A stretch of 64,000 nt of DNA, taken from assembly GCA_963806455.1 (NCBI GenBank), contig CAWDXZ010000007.1:62001-126000 (forward strand), read 5' to 3'. This DNA is from Bog-756 sp963806455. Lineage in GTDB: Bacteria > Actinomycetota > Acidimicrobiia > Acidimicrobiales > RAAP-2. Each line of letters opens with the position of its first letter. Positions within the stretch are counted from its first letter, which is position 1. Shown in pieces: positions 33,951 to 42,119 of this stretch. The position numbers were made by a program, and so were the translations under genes. The notes beneath the pieces are model-generated. The model was not told the DNA's origin, did not search any database, and saw only the letters and a list, made by a program, of their open reading frames with translations.

Positions 33951-35234
33951 GTGGCGAAGTTCGGAGACGGTGGCGATCTTGTGAAGTGCAGCTTCTGTGG
34001 GAAGTCGCAGAAGCAGGTCAAGAAATTGATCGCCGGCCCCGGTGTGTACATCTGTGACGAGTGCATCGACCTCTGCAACGACATCATCGCCGAGGAGCTG
34101 GCCGACACCACGGAGCTGTCCTTCGAGGAGCTCCCCAAGCCCAAGGAGATCTTCGAGTTCCTGAACGACTACGTCATCGGCCAGGAGTACGCCAAGAAGA
34201 TCCTCTCGGTGGCGGTCTACAACCACTACAAGCGGGTCCAGGCCGGCAACAACGGCAACCACGACAACGAGGTCGAGCTGGCCAAGTCGAACATCCTGTT
34301 GCTCGGCCCGACCGGGTGTGGCAAGACCTTGCTGGCCCAGACCCTGGCCCGCATGCTCAACGTCCCCTTCGCCATCGCCGATGCCACCGCCCTCACCGAG
34401 GCCGGCTATGTGGGGGAGGACGTCGAGAACATCCTCCTCAAGCTGATCCAGGCGGCCGACTACGACGTGAAGCGGGCCGAGACAGGGATCATCTACATCG
34501 ATGAGATCGACAAGATCGCCCGCAAGTCGGAGAACCCCTCCATCACCCGCGACGTGTCCGGTGAGGGTGTGCAACAGGCATTGTTGAAGATCCTCGAGGG
34601 CACCACGGCCTCGGTCCCCCCCCAAGGCGGTCGCAAGCACCCGCATCAGGAATTCATCCAGATCGACACCACCAACATCCTGTTCATCTGCGGTGGTGCC
34701 TTCGCCGGCATCGACACGATCATCGAGAACCGCATCGGCCGCAAGGGGATGGGCTTCCGCGCCGAGGTGCGCAAGGCATCCGAGCGCGACGACTCGGAGC
34801 TTCTGCGGCACGTGCTCCCCGAGGACCTGATGAAGTTCGGGTTGATCCCCGAGTTCATCGGCCGGCTCCCGGTGGTGAGCGCCGTGTCCCACCTCTACAA
34901 GGAGGCGCTCATCCGCATCCTGGTCGAGCCGAAGAACGCGCTCACCCGACAGTACCGTCGGGTGTTCGAGCTCGACCACGTGGAGCTCGAGCTGACCGAG
35001 GACGCGCTCGAGGCGGTGGCCGAGCAGGCCCTGCTGCGGGGGACCGGGGCGCGGGGGCTGCGGGCCATCCTCGAGGAGGTCCTGCTCGAGGTGATGTACG
35101 ACCTGCCGAGCCGCACCGACATCTCCAAGTGCGTGGTGGACCGGGCCGTGGTGCTCGACAAGGTGCACCCGACCCTGGTGCCACTGAACACGCCGCCGGC
35201 CAAGTCGACCCGGAGCCGCCGGGCCGCCTCCTGA
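33951..35234 (+). CDS. clpX: ATP-dependent Clp protease ATP-binding subunit ClpX
   Basis: 427 residues from GTG 33951, with AGAGGAA just upstream. The N-terminal zinc-binding domain has CSFCGKS and CDECIDLC. The AAA+ core has Walker A GPTGCGKT (119-126), Walker B IIYIDEIDKI, the GYVG pore loop (AGYVGEDVEN) and the sensor/IGF-loop region, with the C-terminal domain TGARGLRAILEEVLL. It unfolds tagged proteins for ClpP. The 210-bp gap before it contains TAGTGT at 33778-33783 as a possible own -10 box. Confidence 0.97.
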   Translation: MAKFGDGGDLVKCSFCGKSQKQVKKLIAGPGVYICDECIDLCNDIIAEELADTTELSFEELPKPKEIFEFLNDYVIGQEYAKKILSVAVYNHYKRVQAGNNGNHDNEVELAKSNILLLGPTGCGKTLLAQTLARMLNVPFAIADATALTEAGYVGEDVENILLKLIQAADYDVKRAETGIIYIDEIDKIARKSENPSITRDVSGEGVQQALLKILEGTTASVPPQGGRKHPHQEFIQIDTTNILFICGGAFAGIDTIIENRIGRKGMGFRAEVRKASERDDSELLRHVLPEDLMKFGLIPEFIGRLPVVSAVSHLYKEALIRILVEPKNALTRQYRRVFELDHVELELTEDALEAVAEQALLRGTGARGLRAILEEVLLEVMYDLPSRTDISKCVVDRAVVLDKVHPTLVPLNTPPAKSTRSRRAAS

Positions 35235-35289
35235 GGACGGTCCGGACGGCCTCCTGCCCCTCCCTGCGGGGCGTCCGCCCGTCGCCGCC

Positions 35290-36609
35290 ATGACCTACGC
35301 CGACCTGCCGGAGGCACTGGCGTGGCTCGACGGTCACATCGACTTCGAGGCGGCCATGCCTTCCCGCCGCTCGCTCCCCACCCTGGACCGGATGCGAGCC
35401 CTGATGGAACTGCTCGGGGACCCCCAGGAGGCGTATCCGTCCGTGCACATCACCGGCACCAACGGCAAGGGATCGACGGCGGCCATGACCGCCGCCCTCT
35501 TCGGGGCGCAGGGGCTGAGCGTCGGCATCTACACCAGCCCCAACCTGAGCCGGGTCAACGAGAGGATTGCCCGCAACGGCGAGCCCATCGACGACGGGGC
35601 GCTGACCGAGGTGCTCGAGTCGCTGGCCCGGCTGGAACAGATGTTGGATGGGCGACCCACCCGGTTCGAGCTGCTCACCGCGGCCGCGCTGGCCTGGTTC
35701 GCCGACGAGGCGGTGGACGTGGCCGTCGTCGAGGTCGGGTTGGGCGGCCGCTGGGACTCCACCAACGTCGTCGATGCCGACGTGGCCGTGCTCACCAACG
35801 TCAGCTTCGACCACACCGAGGTGCTCGGGCCGACCCTGGAGGACATTGCCCGGGACAAATCCGGCATCTTCAAAGCAGGGAGCCGGGTGGTGATCGGTGA
35901 GCCCGACCCCACCCTGCTCGCCCAGCTGAGCCGGGCCGCCGACGAGGGCGGGGCGGCGGAGACCTGGGTCCGGGGTCGGGACTTCGCCTGCACGGCCAAC
36001 CGGATGGCGGTGGGCGGGCGCCTGCTCGACCTGCAGACCCCGGGCGGCCGCTACGGGGAGGTCCTGCTGCCGCTGCCCGGGGCCCACCAGGGCGAGAACG
36101 CATCCTGCGCGCTGGCCGCGGTGGAGGCGTTCTTCGGGTCACCCCTGGCCGAGGAGGTGGTCGAGTCGGCGTTCGCCGCCGTCCGGGTGCCCGGCCGGCT
36201 GGAGGTCATCGGCCGCCACCCGCTGGTGATGGTGGACGGTGCCCACAACGTGGCCGGCATGATCGTGCTGGCCCGTTCGCTGGTGGAGGAGTTCGAGGTG
36301 CCCGGCGAGACGACGGCCGTGGTGGGGATGCTGGCCGGACGCGAGCCGGCCGCCATGCTGGACGCGTTGCTCACCGCCGGGGTGCGGTCGGTGGTGGCCT
36401 GCGCCCCCCGCTCCCCCCGGGCCCTGCCCGCCGACGTGGTGGCCGCCGCCGCCGGTGACCTCGGCATGGAGGTCACCGTGGTGCCCGATCCGGGCGAGGC
36501 CGCCACCCGGGCGGTGCATGGCGCCGGCCCCGACGACCGGGTGGTCGTGTGCGGGTCGCTCTACGTGGTGGCCGACGCCCGCCATCTCCTGGTGGACGAT
36601 CCGGCTTGA
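35290..36609 (+). CDS. folC: Folylpolyglutamate synthase / dihydrofolate synthase
   Basis: 439 residues of the Mur-ligase superfamily. The P-loop is HITGTNGKGSTAAMTAALF, the omega-loop/folate region YTSPNLSRVNERI, followed by FELLTAAALAWFADEAVDVA, VEVGLGGRWDSTNVV and SFDHTEVLGPTLEDIARDKS, all typical of FolC. The C-terminal domain has VPGRLEVIGRHPLVMVDGAH. It adds glutamates to folates in the cytosol. The usual upstream valS of many actinobacteria is absent; clpX is the upstream neighbour at 55 bp. Confidence 0.94.
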   Translation: MTYADLPEALAWLDGHIDFEAAMPSRRSLPTLDRMRALMELLGDPQEAYPSVHITGTNGKGSTAAMTAALFGAQGLSVGIYTSPNLSRVNERIARNGEPIDDGALTEVLESLARLEQMLDGRPTRFELLTAAALAWFADEAVDVAVVEVGLGGRWDSTNVVDADVAVLTNVSFDHTEVLGPTLEDIARDKSGIFKAGSRVVIGEPDPTLLAQLSRAADEGGAAETWVRGRDFACTANRMAVGGRLLDLQTPGGRYGEVLLPLPGAHQGENASCALAAVEAFFGSPLAEEVVESAFAAVRVPGRLEVIGRHPLVMVDGAHNVAGMIVLARSLVEEFEVPGETTAVVGMLAGREPAAMLDALLTAGVRSVVACAPRSPRALPADVVAAAAGDLGMEVTVVPDPGEAATRAVHGAGPDDRVVVCGSLYVVADARHLLVDDPA

Positions 36610-36648
36610 GCGCACCGGGGCCCGTCTGACAGCCGGCGGGGCCTGGGC

Positions 36649-36654
36649 TAGCCT
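36649..36654 (+). promoter_or_regulatory. -10 box TAGCCT upstream of ndk
   Basis: TAGCCT ends 9 nt before GTG 36664; predicted leader of about 3 nt. Confidence 0.4.
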
Positions 36655-36663
36655 GCCCCGCTC

Positions 36664-37074
36664 GTGGGACGCACCCTGGTGATCTGCAAGCCCGATGCCG
36701 TCGAGCGGGGACTGGTTGGTGAGATCGTCGACCGCATCGAGCGAAAAGGCCTCCGCCTGGTGGCTGCCGAGCTGCGGACGATCACGCCCGAGGTGGCCGC
36801 GGTCCACTACGCCGAGCACCACGGCAAGCCCTTCTTCGACGACCTGGTGGCCTTCATCACCCGCTCCCCGGGGATGGTCATGGTGGTCGAGGGGCCCGAG
36901 GACACCTTCAAGATCGTGCGCACCCTGATGGGCGCCACCAATCCGGTGGAGGCGCTTCCGGGCACAATTCGGGGCGATCTGGCCACCGAGACGGGCGAGA
37001 ACCTGGTCCACGGCTCGGATTCGCCCGAGTCGGCCGTCCGGGAGATCGCCCTCTTCTTCCCCGGCCTCGGCTGA
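36664..37074 (+). CDS. ndk: Nucleoside diphosphate kinase
   Basis: 136 residues, the standard length. The N-terminus RTLVICKPDAVERGLVGEI has the nucleotide-binding Lys, AEHHGKPFFDDLVAFITRSP and GATNPVEALPGTIRGD follow, and the phosphorylated His lies in NLVHGSDS. It transfers gamma-phosphate between NTPs and NDPs. GTG start. Confidence 0.96.
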   Translation: MGRTLVICKPDAVERGLVGEIVDRIERKGLRLVAAELRTITPEVAAVHYAEHHGKPFFDDLVAFITRSPGMVMVVEGPEDTFKIVRTLMGATNPVEALPGTIRGDLATETGENLVHGSDSPESAVREIALFFPGLG

Positions 37075-37132
37075 GCCTGCCCGGGCCGCTCCGACCCGGC
37101 CGGTTCCGCCCCGCCCCGAGCGGTCGGCCGAT

Positions 37133-37149
37133 GCCCCCGGTCCGGGGGC
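37133..37149 (+). terminator. GC hairpin after ndk, possible terminator
   Basis: GCCCCCGG-T-CCGGGGGC forms an 8-bp perfect stem with almost no loop, so it folds imperfectly at the tip. Only a short T-poor tract follows; the call is tentative. Confidence 0.3.
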
Positions 37150-37153
37150 GACC

Positions 37154-37182
37154 TTGTGCCCAGCGGACTTGTCCCCTAGCCT
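37154..37182 (+). promoter_or_regulatory. Predicted promoter of mreBCD
   Basis: TTGTGC at 37154-37159, 17-nt spacer, TAGCCT at 37177-37182, about 107 nt before the mreB ATG. The -10 lies inside a small CCCCTAG/CTGAGGGG inverted repeat that could bind a regulator. Confidence 0.4.
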
Positions 37183-37289
37183 GAGGGGCGCAGTCAGGCT
37201 GTCATTCGAACTCGGGTGCAGCTGAGCCAGCTGTGCTCACCCGCACTCGCGAAGTCCCGGACCATTACTGACGGAGGAGTGCATCCTTG

Positions 37290-38321
37290 ATGCGCGACAA
37301 CAGTTTCTCGCTCCTCGGCCGTGACATGGCGGTCGACCTCGGAACGGCCAACACCCTGGTGTACGTGCGCGGCCGGGGCATCGTCCTCAACGAGCCGTCG
37401 GTCGTGGCCGTCAACGTGAAGGACGGGCGGCCGCTGGCCGTCGGGGCCGAGGCCAAGCGGATGATCGGGCGCACCCCCAGCCATATCCAGGCCATCCGCC
37501 CCCTGAAGGACGGGGTCATCGCCGACTTCGAGATCTGCGAGAAGATGCTGCGCTACTTCATCCACCGGGTGCACCAGCGCCGATTCGCCAAGCCGCGGAT
37601 GGTGATCTGCGTCCCCTCCGGCATCACCGGGGTCGAGCAACGGGCGGTGATGGAGGCGGCCGAGTACGCCGGAGCGCGGAAGGCCTACATCATCGAGGAG
37701 CCGATGGCCGCCGCCATCGGCGCCGGGCTGCCGGTCCACGAGCCGACCGGCAACATGGTCGTGGACATCGGCGGCGGCACCACCGAGGTGGCGGTCATCT
37801 CGCTCGGGGGCATCGTGACCAGCCAGTCGATCCGGATCGGCGGGGACGAACTGGACGAGGCCATCGTCTCCTTCGTGAAGAAGGAGTACAGCCTGGCCCT
37901 CGGCGAGCGCACGGCCGAGGAGATCAAGATCGCCCTCGGGTCGGCCTACGAGCTCGAGGAGGAGCTTCACGCGGAGATCCGGGGACGCGACCTGGTCACC
38001 GGGCTGCCGAAGACGGTGGTGATCTCGACCCAGGAGATCCGCAAGGCCATCGACGAACCCGTCTCGGCCATCGTCGACGCCGTCAAGGTGACCCTCGACC
38101 GCACCCCGCCCGAGCTGGCCGCCGACATCATGGAGCAGGGCATCGTGCTGACGGGCGGCGGGGCCCTCCTGCACGGCCTGGACAGCCGGCTCACCCAGGA
38201 GACGGGCATGCCCATCGTGGTGGCCCGCGATCCCCTCAACTGCGTGGCCATCGGAAGTGGCCAGTGCCTCGAGGAGTTCGAGGCCCTCAAGCAGGTCCTC
38301 ATCACCTCGTCGGCCCGCTGA
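37290..38321 (+). CDS. mreB: Rod-shape-determining protein MreB
   Basis: 343 residues. Actin-fold motifs are MAVDLGTANTLVYVRGRGIV (phosphate 1), MVVDIGGGTTEVAVISLGG (phosphate 2) and GIVLTGGGALLHGLD (adenosine motif), with RIGGDELDEAI typical of MreB rather than FtsA or DnaK. It forms filaments under the membrane that guide wall synthesis. ATG 37290 has GGAGGAG about 11 nt upstream; a TTG directly before it is in frame but unlikely. It heads mreB-mreC-mreD-mrdA. Confidence 0.96.
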   Translation: MRDNSFSLLGRDMAVDLGTANTLVYVRGRGIVLNEPSVVAVNVKDGRPLAVGAEAKRMIGRTPSHIQAIRPLKDGVIADFEICEKMLRYFIHRVHQRRFAKPRMVICVPSGITGVEQRAVMEAAEYAGARKAYIIEEPMAAAIGAGLPVHEPTGNMVVDIGGGTTEVAVISLGGIVTSQSIRIGGDELDEAIVSFVKKEYSLALGERTAEEIKIALGSAYELEEELHAEIRGRDLVTGLPKTVVISTQEIRKAIDEPVSAIVDAVKVTLDRTPPELAADIMEQGIVLTGGGALLHGLDSRLTQETGMPIVVARDPLNCVAIGSGQCLEEFEALKQVLITSSAR

Positions 38322-38341
38322 CGACCTGAGGTCCACATCCT

Positions 38342-39181
38342 GTGGCGACGTCGCGGCGCTCCCGCCGCCCTCGCACCACCCTGCTCGTTCTGGTCCTGGC
38401 CTCGGTGACCATCATCACCCTCGATGCACGAGGCGGGTTCCACCGGATCACCTCGGGGGTCAAGTCGGTCGCCGCCGACGCCTTCGCCCCGGTCCGCACC
38501 GGCGTCGACGCGGTGATCGAGCCGGTGGGCAGCTTCCTCGCCGGATCGGTCCACTACAGCGCCGTCCGCCAGCAGAACCAGAAGCTCCAGGAGGAGATCG
38601 ACCATCTGAAGCTGCTGATGCGCTCGCAGGCCGACACCGACCAACGCCTGAAGCAGCTGAGCGCCATCCTCAACCTTCCCTTCGTCGGAAACCTGCAGAG
38701 CGTGCCGGCCGAGGTCACCAACTACGGGACGAGCGACTTCGCCGCCACCATCGACATCGACGTGGGCCGCGACCAGGGGGTGCAGCTCGACATGCCGGTG
38801 GTCGGCGCGGGCGGCCTGGTGGGGCAGGTCGTCCAGGCCAACCACGGCACCGCCACCGTCCGCCTCATCACCGACGGCCAGTCGTCGGTCGGCGTGACCT
38901 TCAGCCCGCCTCCGGGCTCCCTGGCCGTCCTCACCGGCCAGGGGTCGGGCAAGCCCCTGGCCGCCAGCCTGGTGCCCCCCAACACCCCGCTCACGCCGGG
39001 CCAGCAGTTCACCACCAGCGGGCTGCAGGGCGCCATCTACCCCGGGGGCATCCCGGTGGCCACCGTGGCGTCGACCAAGACCGGCTCCAATGCCTCCCAG
39101 GAGTCGGTGACGCTCCAGCCCCTGGCCGACCTGGCTCATCTCCGCTACGTGTCCGTGGTGCTGTGGGCCCCGTCCTCTTGA
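38342..39181 (+). CDS. mreC: Rod-shape-determining protein MreC
   Basis: 279 residues from GTG 38342. A short basic cytoplasmic tail precedes one transmembrane helix (TLLVLVLASVTIITLDA, about 14-30), a coiled coil (RQQNQKLQEEIDHLKLLMRS, about 77-96), then the two extracytoplasmic beta-domains with DIDVGRDQGVQLDMPVVGAG and GLVGQVVQANHGTATVRLIT. MreC links MreB to PBP2 and activates it. It lies 20 bp after mreB and 10 bp before mreD. Confidence 0.93.
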   Translation: MATSRRSRRPRTTLLVLVLASVTIITLDARGGFHRITSGVKSVAADAFAPVRTGVDAVIEPVGSFLAGSVHYSAVRQQNQKLQEEIDHLKLLMRSQADTDQRLKQLSAILNLPFVGNLQSVPAEVTNYGTSDFAATIDIDVGRDQGVQLDMPVVGAGGLVGQVVQANHGTATVRLITDGQSSVGVTFSPPPGSLAVLTGQGSGKPLAASLVPPNTPLTPGQQFTTSGLQGAIYPGGIPVATVASTKTGSNASQESVTLQPLADLAHLRYVSVVLWAPSS

Positions 39182-39191
39182 AAGGGGCCGG

Positions 39192-39728
39192 ATGACGACG
39201 CGGACGGTCGTCCGGGTGGTCCTGGTGCTGGCGCTCTTCGTCACCGTGCAGCAGACGCTGATCCTCGACATCCGGGTCGGGGGAGTCCACCCCGACATCA
39301 TGGTCCTGCTCCCCATCGTGGCCGGCATCGTGGGCGGCCCCGGCCGGGGTGCCTCGATGGGGTTCGTGGCGGGGCTGGCCGCCGATCTGTTCCTGCCCAC
39401 CCCCTTCGGGCTCTCCGCCCTCTCCGGGTGCCTGCTCGGCTTCGGCGTCGGCCTCGCCACCGTGGCCCTCGATCGGACCGCGCTGTGGCTCCCGCCCGTC
39501 GCCGCCCTGGCCGGCAGCGCCGTGTACGAGCTGACCGACGCCCTGCTCGGCTCGGTGCTGGGACAACCCCAGATGCTCCATGTCGACCTGGCCCGGATCG
39601 TGGTGCTGGTGGCGGTGACCAACGCCGTGCTGGCCCTGCCCGCCCTGCGGTTGGTGACCTGGGCGCTGCCCCAGGCGTCGACGGAGGGCGTGCCGACGTC
39701 GGTGGTCTCCTCGGGGGTGCTGCGGTGA
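39192..39728 (+). CDS. mreD: Rod-shape-determining protein MreD
   Basis: 178 residues with five or six transmembrane helices. The first helix carries VVLVLALFVTVQQTLILDIR and the pattern GVHPDIMVLLPIVAGIVGGP. This is followed by MGFVAGLAADLFLPTPFGLS, the MreD family core. AGGGGCCGG precedes ATG 39192. Gene order supports the assignment even though sequence conservation in this family is low. Confidence 0.88.
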   Translation: MTTRTVVRVVLVLALFVTVQQTLILDIRVGGVHPDIMVLLPIVAGIVGGPGRGASMGFVAGLAADLFLPTPFGLSALSGCLLGFGVGLATVALDRTALWLPPVAALAGSAVYELTDALLGSVLGQPQMLHVDLARIVVLVAVTNAVLALPALRLVTWALPQASTEGVPTSVVSSGVLR

Positions 39729-39783
39729 ACCGCCCCGGGGCGCGCGTACCGGCCCGGGGCCCGACTTGGGATACTGGTGCCCC

Positions 39784-42003
39784 GTGAGCCGTTCCCTGCG
39801 CCACCCCATCAAGGGCTCGCGGCTGTACCTCCGGCCCCGGAAGCCGCGCCCTCCCTCCCACCGCAAGCAGGCCCGGCAGCCGAAGCTCCGCCAGAGCCGC
39901 TTCTCGGTCGAGGCGGTGCTCGACGCACCGGACACCAGCGCCGCCCGCCCGGGCCTGCGCCTCCGGGTCACCGGGATCATCGTCGCCGGGCTGTTCGCCC
40001 TGCTCGGTCTCCGCCTCTGGACCTTGCAGGTCCTCCAGGCGCCGGCGGCGGCCCAGGCGGTGTCGGCCAACCAGATCCGCACGGTGGCCGTCGACCCGAC
40101 CCGGGGCCTCATCCTCGACCGCTACGGGAACGCGCTGGTCAACAACCGGGTGGTGGAGCAGATCACGCTGTCCCGGGTGGCCGCCGCCCAGCACCCCGAG
40201 GTGGTGGGTCGGCTGGGCGCCCTCCTCGGCCAGACCCCCGCCCAGATCCAGGCCACGCTGGCCGACCCGCGGTTCAGCCCGTACAAGCCGGTACCGGTGC
40301 TCGACGGCGCCCCCCTGTCCGACATCCTCTACATCAAAGAGCACCAGGACGACTTCCCCGGGGTGTCCTCGGTGCAGACCACCGAGCGCACCTACCCGCA
40401 GCTGGAGCTGCCCGGGCCGGCCCAGACGGGCTATCCCGCCGCCCAGACGCTGGGCTATGTCTCGACCATCAACGCCGCCGAGCTCCAGTCCCGCCAGTCG
40501 CAGGGGTACCAGGCCGGCGACGCCTTCGGGCAGTCGGGGCTCGAGTACCAGTACGAGACGGAGCTGCGAGGGGTCTCCGGTCGCCAGGAGCTCGAGGTCG
40601 ACCCCCACGGCCGGGTGGTCGGCACCCTCAAGACGACCCCGGCCGTCCCGGGCGACAACCTGGTGACCAACATCGACACCAACCTGCAGCAGGTGGCCGA
40701 CAACGCCCTGGCCTCCCAGATCGCCACCCTCCGCAACTCCTACGACGGGCAGTGCAACAACAACGCCGGGTGCTACCCGGCGGCCACCGAGGGGGCGGTG
40801 GTGGTCATGGACCCCCAGTCGGGGGCGGTCTACGCCATGTCGTCCTATCCCAGCTACAACCTGTCCGAGTGGGTGGGGGGCCTGAGCGCCGCCCAGAACG
40901 CCCAGCTCTTCGGCCCGGCCAGCATGGAGCCGACCCTCAACCGGGCCATCCAGGGGACGTACACCCCGGGGTCGACCTTCAAGCTCAACACGGCCACCGC
41001 CGCCCTCAACACCGGGCTGATCACCCCGGGGTTCTCGTACTACGACAGCGGGACGTTCAAGACGCCCGACTGCCTGTACAACAGCACGACCTGCGTGTTC
41101 CACGACAACGCCGGCGAGCCCACGGGCACCTACGACATCTCCTCGGCCCTCACCGTGTCGAGCGACGACTTCTTCTACAACCTCGGCTACCTCTTCTACG
41201 CCAAGGCCGCCCAGTACGGCCAGACCCCGATCCAGGACCAGGCGGCCCAGTACAGCCTGGGTGAGCTGACCGGCATCGACCTCCCCGGCGAGGTCCAGGG
41301 CCGGGTGGACAGCCAGCCCGAACGGGTGAAGCTCCATGCCGCCAACCCGAAGGCCTTCCCCAACACCACCTGGTACACGGGTGAGAACATCGAGATGGCG
41401 TTCGGGCAGGGCGGGACCTACATCACCCCGATCGAGCAGGCCGTGGCCTACGCCACCTTCGCCAACGGCGGCACGCGGTACGCCCCCCAGGTGGGGGCGG
41501 CCGTCGTGTCCCCGTCGGGCAAGGTGGTGAAGCGGTTCACCCCGCAGGTGACCGGCCACGTCCCCATGTCCCCGGCCGACCGCCAGGCCATGCTGGCCGG
41601 CTTCAGCGGCGCGGTCAACAGCAGCGACGGCACCGCCTATGGCGTCCCGGGACTGGCCAGCTTCCCCGGCGGGGTGGCGGGCAAGACGGGCACGGCCGAC
41701 ACTGAGATCGGCAAGGAGCCGACCGGCTGGTTCGTGGGTTTCGGCCCGATCGCCTCACCCCAGTACGTGGTGGTCTGCGTCATCGACCAGGCCGGGTACG
41801 GGGCGACGGCCGCCGCTCCGGTGGTGGGCCAGATCTTCAACTACCTGGCCGCCCACCCGGTGACCGCTCCAGGCATCCCCCCGACCCCGGCAGTGGTGCA
41901 GTCGACCCAGCCGGTGCCGCTCCCCAGTGCCACGACCGCGACGACGGCCCCGGCGCCGGGCACCTCGACCACCGCGACCACGGCCGCCTCCAACGCCGGC
42001 TGA
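39784..42003 (+). CDS. mrdA: Penicillin-binding protein 2 (elongasome transpeptidase)
   Basis: 739 residues from GTG 39784. A long basic cytoplasmic N-terminus (about 55 residues) precedes one transmembrane helix (TGIIVAGLFALLGLRLWTLQ, about 63-82), the PBP dimer domain starting RTVAVDPTRGLILDRYGN, and the transpeptidase domain. Active-site motifs are GSTFK (catalytic Ser397), SSDDF (459-461) and KTGTA (634-638). A threonine/alanine-rich C-terminal tail follows. A -10-like GATACT lies at 39770-39775. As the elongasome transpeptidase it should work with MreCD and RodA. No rodA gene follows, unlike the usual operon. Confidence 0.94.
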   Translation: MSRSLRHPIKGSRLYLRPRKPRPPSHRKQARQPKLRQSRFSVEAVLDAPDTSAARPGLRLRVTGIIVAGLFALLGLRLWTLQVLQAPAAAQAVSANQIRTVAVDPTRGLILDRYGNALVNNRVVEQITLSRVAAAQHPEVVGRLGALLGQTPAQIQATLADPRFSPYKPVPVLDGAPLSDILYIKEHQDDFPGVSSVQTTERTYPQLELPGPAQTGYPAAQTLGYVSTINAAELQSRQSQGYQAGDAFGQSGLEYQYETELRGVSGRQELEVDPHGRVVGTLKTTPAVPGDNLVTNIDTNLQQVADNALASQIATLRNSYDGQCNNNAGCYPAATEGAVVVMDPQSGAVYAMSSYPSYNLSEWVGGLSAAQNAQLFGPASMEPTLNRAIQGTYTPGSTFKLNTATAALNTGLITPGFSYYDSGTFKTPDCLYNSTTCVFHDNAGEPTGTYDISSALTVSSDDFFYNLGYLFYAKAAQYGQTPIQDQAAQYSLGELTGIDLPGEVQGRVDSQPERVKLHAANPKAFPNTTWYTGENIEMAFGQGGTYITPIEQAVAYATFANGGTRYAPQVGAAVVSPSGKVVKRFTPQVTGHVPMSPADRQAMLAGFSGAVNSSDGTAYGVPGLASFPGGVAGKTGTADTEIGKEPTGWFVGFGPIASPQYVVVCVIDQAGYGATAAAPVVGQIFNYLAAHPVTAPGIPPTPAVVQSTQPVPLPSATTATTAPAPGTSTTATTAASNAG

Positions 42004-42119
42004 CCCCGGTGACGCCGGAGCCCGGGCCGCCGAACCGGCCCCGGCCCGGGCCCGCCCCGGCCCCGCCACCGGCTTCCCGCTCGGCCACCGGGCTCCGGCG
42101 GCCTAGGATGACGGGGGAG

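Noticed and set aside
37133..37182. Riboswitch or structured RNA leader before mreB
   Set aside because: Only two short GC inverted repeats are visible, with no recognisable aptamer core.
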